DNA of 64,000 bases from Rosellinia necatrix (Eukaryota; Ascomycota; Sordariomycetes; Xylariales; Xylariaceae): the NCBI GenBank assembly GCA_021209875.1, contig JAGYVD010000002.1:806001-870000 (forward strand), in the 5' to 3' direction. The notes beneath the pieces were generated by a model. It did not search any database. It worked only from the letters and a program-made list of their open reading frames with translations, and had not been told where the DNA came from. Within the stretch, counting starts at the first letter, position 1. The number at the start of each line of letters is the position of its first letter. The position numbers and the translations under genes are program-made. Shown here in pieces: positions 38,130-48,893 of the stretch.

Positions 38130-41089
38130 TATTAAATTTATAAATTAAAAACTACTTTAAAATTACATATAAAAAAAATATAACCTTTATATTAAATTAG
38201 AAAAAATTACAACACCTTCCCTAATTACACGCAAAAAACGTACTTATAAGTATTGCTTTTAAAAACTACTTTTATATAACTAACTTTTTAAACATCTATA
38301 AAATTGCGCCAAAGCTAAAAATAAAACTATTAAATAAACTAAAGCTAAAAATAAAACTATTAAATAAAAAAAAAAAAAGCAAATTATAACGTGTTAAAAA
38401 CACGCTTTAATATAATATATAAAACAGCTAACAATATCCTTAACCGCAAGATTTTTATAATTAAAGCGCTAAATGCCGACGACAGGTATAATAAAGCTTT
38501 TTAATTAAATTATACGTATTTATAAATTAATGCCAGGCTGTCTTTAGTTAGACAAGACTAATAAATTTACGTTAACTTAAGTATTAAAAAAACTATTATC
38601 GGCAAATCTTTTTTAAACATTTTAATATATAAAACTGTTTCTGATTAAATTAAATTTGTTGTTTTAAAAAATAAATCAGTTAAACTTAAAAAAGCTAGGT
38701 TTATTTTTATATTAAAAAATAAATAAAACTAAAAACTTAAAATATTTAAACATATAAAAAAAATAAGTAGTAAAAACTATTTAAAACTAAAAATATTATT
38801 TAATAATAATTTTTATATTTATATAAAGCTATAATTAATTATAGATTAAAAACATTTATTTATTAAGCTGAAAAAATAAATAGATTTATAGTCTTATTTA
38901 ATATATTTATTTATAGTTGTAAATATATATAGAAAATTATTAGTTAAAAAGTATAAAATTATAAAGCAGAAAAAAGCTTATTTTATAATAAATTATAAAC
39001 TTTTATTAAACAATAAAAGCTTCTGCTTTATAGCTATATATAAAAATAGTATATATAATATAATTAATGCTAAAACTTTTAAAATAATATTAATAATAAA
39101 CATTTCGATAAAATTATTAAAATTTATAAAAGCATTAAATTAAGTTAAATTTAAAAAATAAAAATAATAAAATATATATAAGCTTTTAAAATTAGCAATA
39201 ATAACTTTTATAATTGCAGCTACCGCTTTATTATTAATAAAAACAGTTTTAGCTAAAACTAATAAACAATTTTTAATAAATATAATTATTATAACTAATA
39301 TAAAGTTTGATTTAAATTTTTTATTAATTGTAGTAGTAATTAATATAGTATTAAATATAAAAACAGTCGCGTATTTAAATAAAATAAATTACGTGTTAAA
39401 CTTTATAGTAACTTTTATAATAAACGTATAAACAACTAATATGTTTAATATTACGCAAAAAAATATTAAATGTAAAATAATACGTTTAAACATGTTAATA
39501 AAAAGTATTTTTTTTATAAACGTTATATTTAATATAATAATTAATTTAAAAGCTTTAAAAAACTTTAAATTAAACCTTTTAACACTGGAAAATAAACTTA
39601 AAATTAAAAATACGTACTTTTTTTTAAATATTAAAAAACTAGGCAACTTTTTTAAAACTATTACTAAAAAAAATGTTTATATATATGTTAAAAAAGCGTT
39701 TAAAGCTTTTTAATTTATTAAAATAGTTGTATTTTATAATATTTAAATAAATCGCGGAAAAATAAATATTTTATAAAAAAAACAACTTAAAGTATTTTTT
39801 GTTGATAATTAGCAAAAAACTAAGTTAAATTTAAAACAGTATTTTTTAATAAATAAAATATAAAAATATTAAATAATATTTATAATAAACTATATAAAAT
39901 AGGTCGATTATAATAAATAAATAAACTAATACTTTTTATTTATTTTGTTTTTATTATATAATAAAAATATATAAAGTTAATAAAAGCTAAATAATAATTA
40001 ATCTTTGATAATTTAATAAAATAGTAGTTTTAAACAGTTATTTGTTATTTTTATAAAGCAAAATAATCAGAAGCTTGCTAAGCAAAAATATATTATAATT
40101 ATTAACGCGACAGGATTTTTTATTAATTTTAATATATTTTAAATCTAAAAATATATTTATAATAATTAGTTTTTGCAGCTTAAAACGATTTAATATAGCA
40201 TTAATAAAATATAGTAATTTTTAATATATATATAAAAATATATAAACTAACTGTTATATAAATATATATATTATTATTAATGCTTTATTAATAACGTTAT
40301 TATATATTTTAATAATTATAAAAATTATTTTAAACATTTTAAAACAATTTTTATATTGTTTTATAAAAAAAATATCGCGATATTTTTTACAAAATCTTTT
40401 ATTAGCTATTTATTTATAAAGCTTTTTAAATTTCGTGTAAACGCTTTAAAACTATTAACTATTGCTAAATAAATGCTAACATTTTAATAATTAGCTTTTC
40501 TGAAAACGTTGCAAGCTTTTAAAAAATATTTTAAAACAAGCGGATTTTTTTATAATTTAATTCTATATTACGTTTAATTAGCAGAACTACTACAGAATTA
40601 AAAAACTAACTTATTAGCAAAAAAACGTAAAAAAAAAAAAATCTTAAATAAAAAAAAACGTATTTATTACGTTTATAATACGTATTATAAATTAATAAAA
40701 ACAGAAATAGTTTTATTTAAAGCTATTTAAAATATTATCTGCTGTAAAATAATTTTGCGATATTATAATTTAAAAAAACTGCTTTTTTTATAAATAAATA
40801 GAGCTAAAGAACGTAGTTTTAAAGTTATATTATTTTATATAAGCAAAAAATATAACTAAAAGCCCGGAAGCTTAATTTTATTAATATAAATAAAACTAAT
40901 TATATATTTAAGTTATAATTTATTACAAGCTAAAACTAAATACAGACTATTTAAATTAAAAATAGCTTATTTTATTTAAGCTATTAAAAAACTATAAATA
41001 GTAATTTAATCTAGTAAAAACAATGTAATCGTATTTATAAACTATTTAATAATTAAAAATATAATCAACTAAATATTATTAAATATAGC
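38130..41089 (+). other. Internal region of the family A gypsy element (gag-pol, unreadable part)
   Basis: AT-rich and RIP-mutated. By position it should hold the protease and reverse transcriptase, but I could not align a motif with confidence. The frames at 39389-39646 and 39441-39713 overlap on opposite strands and are compositional. Confidence 0.55.
38311..38370. repeat. Tandem duplication of a 30-bp unit
   Basis: The 30-nt unit beginning AAAGCTAAAAATAAAAC occurs twice in a row without change, so it was duplicated after the RIP mutations it carries. Confidence 0.8.
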
Positions 41090-41210
41090 TGCTATAAATC
41101 GTATAAACATCTAACTAGTTAATTTTTAATATATTTTTTAGTATAGATTTTAAATATATTATTTATTAAAAAAATTAAACTATATACCGGACGTATTAAA
41201 CAGACTTAAA
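41090..41210 (+). pseudogene. RNase H/connection segment of the family A gypsy element (RIP-mutated)
   Basis: A top-strand frame reads, through several stops, NRINI...LVNF and ends LNYIPDVLNRLKLI (41175-41213). This matches the region that closes Ty3/gypsy RNase H and leads to integrase, where the family has an N.vpDALSRL motif; G-to-A changes account for the differences. Confidence 0.72.
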
Positions 41211-41625
41211 TTAATATAAAACGCTGTAAATAAAACAGGCAAGTTATAAAAATTAAAAGAACTAGTAATATTAAACTTAATATAAAACGTAATAGAATAT
41301 ATAATAAAAGTAGTAATAAGCGATAAATAAAAAATAAAATTTAAAAAAAGTTATTAAACCGATATATAATATAATAAAATAATAAACAAGCTAAATATTC
41401 TAAAATTTCGCTAAAACAATAAAAATATTATAATATTTTTTAAACTTAAATACTTTTTTTTTATTATAAATAGTTTAATCTATAATTAATATTAAAAAAT
41501 AAAACAATTATACGTTTTATATAATATAATTAAATAAATGTTTAAAGCTATATATAATAATAAATATTACGTTAGTTTAGAAAAAATAATAAAAAATTTT
41601 AAAAAGTTTTTTATTTATTATAAAT

Positions 41626-41800
41626 CTTAGTTAATTAAAAAATACGTTGAATACTGTTTAAATTATAATTTTAATCGTATAAACCGATTTAAACTAATAA
41701 AAAACTTTAAACTAATATGTTTAAAAAACATGTTGTTTATATAAACAATAGCAATCGACTTTATATTAAAACTACCCCGGTAAACATTAAAAATATTTTA
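41626..41800 (+). pseudogene. Integrase segment of the family A gypsy element (RIP-mutated)
   Basis: A top-strand frame reads KKYVEYCLNYNFNRINRFK, then a linker, then TIAIDFILKLP. This corresponds to the second half of the integrase HHCC zinc motif and the start of its catalytic core; the GAC at 41757-41759 is the first aspartate of the DDE triad. Stops interrupt. The enzyme would insert the cDNA; this copy is dead. It fixes the element's strand as plus and its class as Ty3/gypsy. Confidence 0.8.
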
Positions 41801-42944
41801 TAATAATTAGCAAGCAAAAATATTATAATATATATAATTATATAATAACTATATTGTGTTATATATTTAAGCAGAGCTTATTTATTTTTAAAATAAAAAT
41901 ATATAATTAAAAACTAAACTAATGCATTTATAAAACAATTATTAATAAATAATTAAAAAATTCTTAAAGGTATTATTTTTAATTAAAACTAAAAGTTTAT
42001 ATTTAACTTTTAAAAAAAATATAAAAACTTTAAATATAAAACTATTAATAACTACAGCATATTATTTTTAAAATAATAGATTATTAAAAAAAAAAAACTA
42101 AATAATTAAATTAACGATATGTTATTATAACTTTAAAAACTTTAAGTTTAATTAAGTTAACTTATATTTAATATTATAATAAAACTTTAATACTGCGTAG
42201 TTATAAGTAATATAGTTTATTTTATATAAACAGTTATTTAAATTTAAATTATTAAAACTTTTCAACTTTATTACTGATTAATTTAATTAATTAAATATAA
42301 AACAAATAAAAACTTTAAAAAACTATTTTAAATAAAATATTAAGCTAGTAATAAATTTTGCTGCAGCATAAACTAAAAAATATTATAACAGCAAACATTA
42401 TATATTATAATTTACTTCCGGCAAAAAAATACTGTTATATTTATATAATAAATATTATTTATTAAAAAAGCTTTTAAAAAAATATTTATAATAACGCGCG
42501 GAATTTTAAACAATAAAAAAAAAAATCAGAAACTTAACTTATAAATTAAATTTTTTAAAGCATTATAAAATCTACTTAATAATATTAATAGCTTATTTAA
42601 AATATATGCGCAGCTAAAATAATTTTTTTAAACGAACTAGATTAACGCTTAAGCTAATAAAAACTAATTAATATAAACACTTAGATAGTAATAATAAAAA
42701 AATATATAAAATTAAACAAATTTTTAAATACTGCGTTAATAAAAAAAAAACAAATTTAACTATTTAATTAAATAATAAAACTAAAAATATAAATATAACT
42801 AATAATATATTAAAAACTAACTATATTATTCGAAAAAAATAATAAACAACTATTAAAAAAAAAACGGCCCCCGTTTTAAAATAAAGGAAGAGATTAAGCG
42901 CAAAAAACGGCTTTGTAAAACAACCTAACGTATTACTAAAAATA

Positions 42945-43127
42945 TGACACAGTCAGGAAGGGGGGCTCCTTATCTAGCTAGCGAAGCTAGCTAGATAAGG
43001 ATTGTGTAGCTTAGATAAGGTAACCTAGCCTAACAAGGCTTCTGGTCCCTGCGGGACCGGAAGCCTCCATCTAATCTACATCACACTTTTACAGACTCAA
43101 CCACACTACCCCTAGTAAACTCTACTA
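42945..43127 (-). mobile_element. Element B copy 2 (complete, inverted)
   Basis: 183 bp, TGACACAGTCAGG to CTCTACTA on the top strand, with AAATA on both sides (42940-42944 and 43128-43132). The two long hairpins are present: the 15-bp stem CCTTATCTAGCTAGC has loop GAA here, against GCA and TGC in the other copies, while the stem is unchanged. It lies in the family A gypsy element, 33 bp before the 3' LTR. Confidence 0.88.
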
Positions 43128-43160
43128 AAATAATAGCTGTTTTTTTATCCGCCAGCATTT

Positions 43161-43362
43161 TAATAAAGTCCTTGAAAAAGCCTATGTTAATCGAGCCAAC
43201 AGCTCGTATATTATTAGATTAAATAGGTTGCACAGGCTATAGCTGGCAATAGGTGGCCCACGGCCACCTCTGCAGAGGTTAATTCTAGGCTTACTAGAAT
43301 TCCCCACCTAGCAGAAGAATTAATAAAGCATTTTTCTTTCTACCCTCATACCAATCTTCTCA
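43161..43362 (+). repeat. 3' LTR of the family A gypsy element
   Basis: 202 bp. The inner left edge is mutated (TAATAAAGTCC where the 5' LTR has TGATAGAGTCC), and the outer right part is intact (CTAGAATTCCCCACCTAGC to CTTCTCA). The opposite gradient is seen in the 5' LTR. Confidence 0.9.
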
Positions 43363-43370
43363 CTATGTCA

Positions 43371-44640
43371 ACTATTAAAAAAAGCATTACTAATATATAT
43401 GCTAAAAGTTCTATAAGCAGTATTACATTTTTATTACTTAATAAAATCTTATGTTTTATGTAAAAAAAATAGGACGTAAGCTATATGCTGTAATATAAAT
43501 AAAAAATTCTTTTTCTGAAAATAAGCTCGTTTTAAAACCTGCATTCAAGCGTTTCTAAAATACAACGTTTTTAAAATTAAAAAAAAAAAAAAAACATATT
43601 ATAAAGCTAGCAGCTGTCGGATTCTTGGTATAGCAAAATCATAACCAGTCTACTATAATAAAAAAGGCCTAATTGCCCTGTCCCGCAGTACTATTCTCGC
43701 TGGTCTTGGCTGCCCTGGGCCGGTGGTTTTAGCGCCGAAACTGTAGGCTACCCGGGGGCCTCACTAGGGTGGTTTCCTAGCACGCACCGACCGAGGACAG
43801 TACTATCGGCTACTGCTGGTATGGTACTATACCCCCCCCTTATACAGGGGCATGTGCTTCGGCTGCCCGTCACGACTCTACCTGCTACCAATTTGCGTCC
43901 ATCTCCAACACTCTCTCGCCATCTTCCTTGCCCCGTGCATAGCAGCAAAAATCAACTCGGCTTGATTGCGAGATCGGAGAAATAGGAGGCTGAGAAGACA
44001 AGACGGCGCCACGGCTAAAGCCCACTACGAGCCACTTCTCAATCGCGACCACGGCCACGGCGGCGGCGATACGCCTAGAAAGCGACAGAGCCTGCGCAAA
44101 AGCGAACCCAAGATTCCGGAGATTAAAGACGGAAACAAGCAGTACGCCCGCAACCCATACGACCTAGAGGATGGGGAGGTTTGAATGTTTAGCTTAGTAT
44201 AGTAGGCTAGGCTAGGGGGTGAGATGCGCCAAAGGGGAAGGGAGACAAACCTCAGACAGATGACGAAGATGGACATGCATACTTTACTTCTTGTATGGCA
44301 GATCTACAATGGTAATTGTAGATATCCTATCATAGCGATCACAGCAAGGAATTGACAGAAAACGCCCCTCGAAGTCATGATCTCTTAGGCACCCAAACAA
44401 ATAAAACTTGTCTAATCTGAGCGCTGTTCTTGGGCTTTTGATCCCGAATGTGACACGAGCGAAGGATCGCGGGTTTCGATAGTTGCTTGCTCTTGTGATA
44501 TCCAGCCCTCTCCGAACATTGCCTTAAATGTCGTCATCTTTTGCCTGTATACGTACTGTCTTGTAATAGTAATGCCGCGCTACGTTTATTACTTTTTAAC
44601 GCGTTGCTTGCTGCAGCAGCTCGCCTTTTTTGTCGCGTTC
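43371..44640. other. Mixed-composition island, no recognised gene
   Basis: The first 300 bp are AT-rich, then GC-balanced DNA runs from about 43660 to 44600. The only frame of note (43966-44184, top strand) has no ATG, is basic and ends in an acidic DLEDGEV. I do not recognise it; it could be the tail of a broken gene. No splice pattern or family motif found. Confidence 0.4.
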
Positions 44641-45370
44641 TAAGAACTGTTATAAATTTTTAATAATAAACCGCTTAAACTTATTTTTTTTTAAATATGC
44701 TTTTTAGCAGATAGTTGCACGGCTTATTATATTATATGCTGATTTAATAACTTTGTTTAAAATTAAATGTTCTGTTTTTATATTTTATTAAATTTTAATA
44801 TATTGCTAATGTTCTAATTTAATAATAATAAAGTTAAAACTAAAAACTTTATTATTTATTTAAAAAAACTAAAAATTATTAATATAAAACAATGCTTGTT
44901 TTTATTTATGTTAAACTTTTTTAATATAATATTTTTAAGCTGATTAAATTTCTAAAGCTGTATTTAATTTTTATATAAAATAAAAGCTAGAATAAAGCGC
45001 TGCATAAGCTAGGCAGTAAAAACTTTTTTTATATATTTTGCTATGTTAAAATAAGCTTTAAATGTTATATTATTATTTAAGTTGCTTTTTAGCTTGTTAA
45101 ATATTAAAATATATAACTAATAGTACTTTTCAGCTTTATTAACAGTTAAGTTGTTTATAAGCTTAATGTTTAACTTATATTTTATAACCAAGCTTTTAAA
45201 TAACATGTTAAGCTGTGCTAATAGCTTTTATATTATTATTAGTCTATACTTTTGCGCTTATTATAAAAAACATTTTTTATTTAGCATTTTTTAGCTATTT
45301 AGTCCAGTTTTATTAAAAAAAAAGCTGTGGCTTTTAAATATATTTTAAAAAAATGTCTGCAGATGCTGTT
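44641..45370. other. AT-rich, RIP-degraded block
   Basis: No gene. It contains the left target site CTGTT (45366-45370) of LTR E. Confidence 0.7.
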
Positions 45371-45624
45371 TGTTAGAGTAGGCAAGGGGTGCCAGGCTTG
45401 GCACCACCAGTTGCCCCACTGTAAAATTAGATAAGGTGGCCCAGGCCACCTGGGCTAGCCCACTTGGGCTAGGCCCACCCACCTACCTGTACTAGTAGGT
45501 GGAATTCTAGGACTGCACCTAGAATTCCACCATCTTGATCACAACTACGTACAACACCACAATACAGACCAGTATACTGCAAATACAGCTATTTACAGCT
45601 TCATACCCCTGACCAGACATATCA
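45371..45624. mobile_element. Solo LTR-like element, family E, hairpin array, perfect target duplication
   Basis: 254 bp, TGTTAGAGTAGG to GACATATCA, with CTGTT directly on both sides (45366-45370 and 45625-45629). It contains a row of perfect inverted repeats: GGTGCCA/TGGCACC, AGGTGGCC/GGCCACCT (45434-45451), CCACCTA/TAGGTGG, and GGTGGAATTCTAGG/CCTAGAATTCCACC (45498-45531, a 14-bp stem with a 6-nt loop). Single copy in the window. No coding frame. Confidence 0.88.
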
Positions 45625-45629
45625 CTGTT

Positions 45630-45779
45630 ATAAGCTATAGAATATTATTTTAAAAAGCTTTATAAAAATTTAAAACATTAATATATATAACGCTAAATTT
45701 ATTACTTAATAGCTTATCTATTTAATCTTGCTTTTTTAAAAAATTTACAACGCTGCTTATTATAAAGCGCTATAATGTT
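45630..45779. other. AT-rich spacer
   Basis: RIP-like sequence that grades into the mutated end of the FunK1 relic. Confidence 0.5.
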
Positions 45780-46223
45780 TATAAGATAAAAAAAATAAGT
45801 TTGCAAAAAAAGGTAGATTTAATAACAGCGTAGTAAACTTGTTCCTAGATTTCAACATTGGATCAGTAAGTAAAAACAGCATAAAAAAAAGGTTTAAGTC
45901 GATCGTAGTTAATAGTATTAGAAGCAACAGCTGAGGTGAGCTTCAAGAGATCCTGGCGAAGCATGCCAACACCTGATGTAGAAGGAAGCTGTCGGATAGC
46001 CGAAAGGTTGCGCAAAGCAGATAAGAGGTCAAGACATAGATTTTGTATCTCTAAATGCTAGTTAGTACCAACACTTGATTTGGATTATGGCAGTGCTACC
46101 TTCCGAGCTCACTGAATCGATCTCTGCAGGAGTTGGAGCGACTTCGCACAATGAAGCACGTACTGCATCAAGCTGTGTACTAAGAGGGTGGGCTTGAACA
46201 ATATCTAGCTGGTGTTGGTTCAT
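45780..46223 (-). pseudogene. FunK1-type fungal protein kinase, N-terminal relic
   Basis: The bottom strand from ATG 46223 reads MNQHQLDIVQAHPLSTQLDA and stays open to a TAA near 46065. After a one-base frame change it reads LCLDLLSALRNLSAIRQLPS, then TSGVGMLRQDLLKLTSAVAS, then NYDRLKP. This is the conserved N-terminal region of fungal FunK1 kinases, ahead of the kinase domain. Beyond 45880 it continues with the family pattern but strongly mutated (two stops; EQVYYAVIKST where relatives have a DQVY.AV.EST-like block) until it dissolves into AT-rich DNA. The kinase domain is gone. The change from clean to mutated within one gene shows where RIP stopped. Confidence 0.7.
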
Positions 46224-47068
46224 CGTGACAAGATGGTGCATTCGGCAATGGTAATGAGTAGGGAGAGTCGGCGTAGCACGTTATATGCTCGATCGGCGAT
46301 ATTTACATTACAGATGACTGCACTAACATGTGCACGGACCAGCTATGCATTCAATGGAGTTTCACTTTCCTTGTTCCGCCACATGGACCATAGGGTAATA
46401 GAACAAAGGCTTCGTTAGGCTAGCATAGGCTGATCTTTGGTCATCAGTTAGTTCTAGGATAAAGCACTGGCTTCATGCAGAGGTTGGCGCCACTTGCTCG
46501 CTGTTTCTTAGTCACTTGGAACAGTCACCCTCAACTACATGCCGCAAGGCAGCTGGTATTTTTATTTTATAGTTATACCTCCCCTTTGACTAACCATAGT
46601 GCTAAGCATAGAGTAATGTAAACTTTGACAATCTTCTAGATATATCCACTAGAATTTGCTGTGTGCCTAATCGCTTACTCTTTGCCCTCTATGTCTATAC
46701 ATTCCACTATGGCTATTAGCCATCGCAACCACCCACTTCTTGTTTCTGTGTCTAACACTTCCGGTCAAACACATTCAAGGAAACACTATACATTAGCTAT
46801 AGCCAATACCTGCATAAAATACTGCGAGCCTATATAATAACCTGGACTACTCCTTAGAGCATTATAGATATAGGTGTACGTAGATAAGCATAATATCATT
46901 TACCTTACAGCTTGCGGCAAGCTTTTTGAGTTATATAGACAGGGTTTTATCAGACCATTACTATGGTCAATGATTGGCTCAAAAATTGCTCTATCTATAC
47001 ATATTTTAGCAGCTTTGTTTAGCCAACAGAATAAAGCCAATGCCAATAATCTCGAATTATATCCTGCC
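46224..47068. other. Intergenic or decayed DNA between two gene relics
   Basis: GC-intermediate. Bottom-strand frames upstream of the FunK1 start carry short coding-like stretches broken by stops, and downstream of the SNF2 stop a few codons (QDIIRDYWHWLY) look coding-like. Nothing can be assigned to a family. Confidence 0.35.
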
Positions 47069-47484
47069 CTACATAAATCTATCCCAGGGTATCCCCTTCT
47101 CTTTCCAGGATAACATTTTTTTATGATTCGCTCTCCGGAATAAGCGAAGCGACTCGACAAAATTATGCTTGTTGTAAAGCATTACAGTTATAGGTCTTAT
47201 CTCCTGCCCCCGTCGATTAATCTTTGCCGCCGCTTGCTTTTCAGCGTCCGTTGTCCCGGCTAGTTCTATCATAATACAATAGTTTGCTTTTTAAAGATTT
47301 AGTGCTACTCCGCAGATTCGGTATATCGAAATAATAACCTTGTTCGGGGACAAGTAGTCGCACGGTGAATTAAGGTCATCTAGAATTTGATTCCGGCCGT
47401 AACCGTTATCACTAGCGCTCGCATTATTCTTAGTTGCAGCATTAAATAGGACCACTTAAGCGTCCTCCATGTAAGCGTATACAA
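47069..47484 (-). pseudogene. SNF2-type helicase, C-terminal lobe relic
   Basis: The bottom strand reads IVYAYMEDA, TAA, VVLFNAATK..., then KVIISIYRICGVALNL, TAA, KANYCIMIELAGTTDAEKQ, then AAAKINRRGQEIRPITVMLY, and ends DRFM-stop at 47069. The order matches helicase motif V (VlliS...GG.GLNL..A) and motif VI (Q-A-x-x-R-x-x-R-x-G-Q, here QAAAKINRRGQ). SNF2 proteins remodel chromatin or DNA with ATP; only the last part of the second lobe is here. Two in-frame TAA codons are compatible with CAA/CAG-to-TAA type decay. The gene is cut at its 5' side by repeat G. Confidence 0.72.
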
Positions 47485-48138
47485 TGATTGGGCCCTACCA
47501 AGGCCAGGGCTCCACCACCCAACTTCCCTTTTTATAATTTTAACTTTTAAGCATATTAAGCTTAAAATAGCCTTGAATTTATTTATTTAAAACAGAAGAA
47601 AAAATAACAGATTAAATATTTTAATATTAAAAAAACGCTTAAAAGTTATAATAATATTATATTTATAATAATATTTTTTGTTTTAAAGCTAATATTGCAG
47701 CAAAAATATATAAGCTAAAGCTTTATTTTTAATAATTATATAAATTAAATTTTTAATAATATAAATAATATTATAATTTTTAGTTTATTATTAATTTATA
47801 TTTATATTAAATTAAACTTATAATTTTTTAAAAAATAAACTAAAACTAATATAATAAGTATTTTTTGTTTTTAAAAAAATCGTTTAATACAAGCTATGTT
47901 TTTATTTATAGCGTTTTAAACATAAAAAAAAAAAAAACTTTAATTAAGCCAACTTAAATTTAAAATTAAATTAAATTAAATTTGTTTAAAAAATTCAAAT
48001 TTAAATTTTAAATCTATTAAAATATATAAGTTATTTTTATAATTTAATAAATAATAAGCTAGTTTTTAAAGTTAATTAAAAATAAATTATAATAATATTT
48101 TGTAATAATTTTAAACTAATAAATTTAATTAAGCTATT
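47485..48138 (+). repeat. Dispersed repeat G, copy 2
   Basis: Colinear with 10790-11428. The left end TGATTGGGCCCTACC is less mutated than in copy 1. It truncates the SNF2 relic on the left and is itself stopped on the right by a family 1 LTR. Confidence 0.75.
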
Positions 48139-48388
48139 GTTGCACCAGTCACAAATAAGAAGTCAAGGCTCCAGCAATAAGTGATGTATTGTACGAAAAA
48201 TCTACAGATGAAAAAGGAAAGAGTAAGTGGGAGGAATTAGCCCACTAGAATTCTGGCTAAGTGCAGGTGTGTGTGGGGTGGGTCCAGTCTGCGCGCTACA
48301 GCTGGTCTGTGCGCACCAGTTGGCAACAGGTGTACAGATGTCCTGTGCGTGCTATACATGCTACAGGAAGGACCAGTCATCCATAACT
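48139..48388 (-). mobile_element. Solo LTR of the family 1 gypsy element
   Basis: 250 bp, matching 13252-13493 and 26613-26859 in reverse orientation (TGTTGCACCAG on the top strand to CATCCATAACT). It is mostly unmutated, so it gives the best view of the ancestral LTR. The flanks (GCTAT and TTTAA) do not match, so its partner sequence has been lost by rearrangement rather than by simple recombination. Confidence 0.85.
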
Positions 48389-48893
48389 TTTAATATATAT
48401 TAATAACTGCTAGTTAATATATTTAGTTTATTATTTAAATAAATTAGTTTTTAATTTATTAAAAAATAATAGCTTGCTAGCTTAAAATTAATATAATCTT
48501 ATTTTAACGCTTATTAGCTATAAATTTTATAATAATATAATATTAATTTAAAAGTTTAATTATATAGTTATATTAATTTAATATTTAATTTGTTTTATTA
48601 GCATATTATTAAATTATTATTATTAATTTATATTTTTATAATTAAATTAATAATTTTAATTTTAAAAACTAAAATATTATTTTTAATTAAACTTATATAT
48701 TTTAATTAAAATTAATATAATTTATTAAAACTTTTATTAATATAATATTATTAATATTTTATTATCAGTTTAAAATTTTTATAATAAAATAAATATAATA
48801 TATTTTAAAAAACTAATATATTAATAAATATTAAATTAAAGCTTAATATTAATTATACTATAATAATAATAAAATAATAAGCTGTAAATAAAA
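48389..48893. other. AT-rich, RIP-degraded block
   Basis: No gene. It ends with TAAAA (48889-48893), the left target site of element B copy 3. Confidence 0.7.

Larger units (their letters stand above)
34893..43362 (+). mobile_element. Ty3/gypsy retrotransposon (family A/3), RIP-mutated, with three nested small elements
   Basis: Direct 202-bp LTRs at 34893-35094 and 43161-43362 (TGATAGAG...CTTCTCA). The flanks are CTGTG (34888-34892) and CTATG (43363-43367), a 5-bp target duplication that differs by one G-to-A change. Nested inside are LTR C (35794-35995), LTR D (37810-38124) and element B (42945-43127). Without them the element is about 7.75 kb. Top-strand pol is readable near 41.1-41.8 kb (RNase H/connection and integrase), which fixes the orientation and the Ty3/gypsy class. 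Stops throughout. Confidence 0.92.

Noticed and set aside
37411..39713. Frames at 37411-37722, 39389-39646 and 39441-39713
   Set aside because: N/Y/F/I/K-rich translations inside a mutated gypsy element, with frames overlapping on opposite strands.
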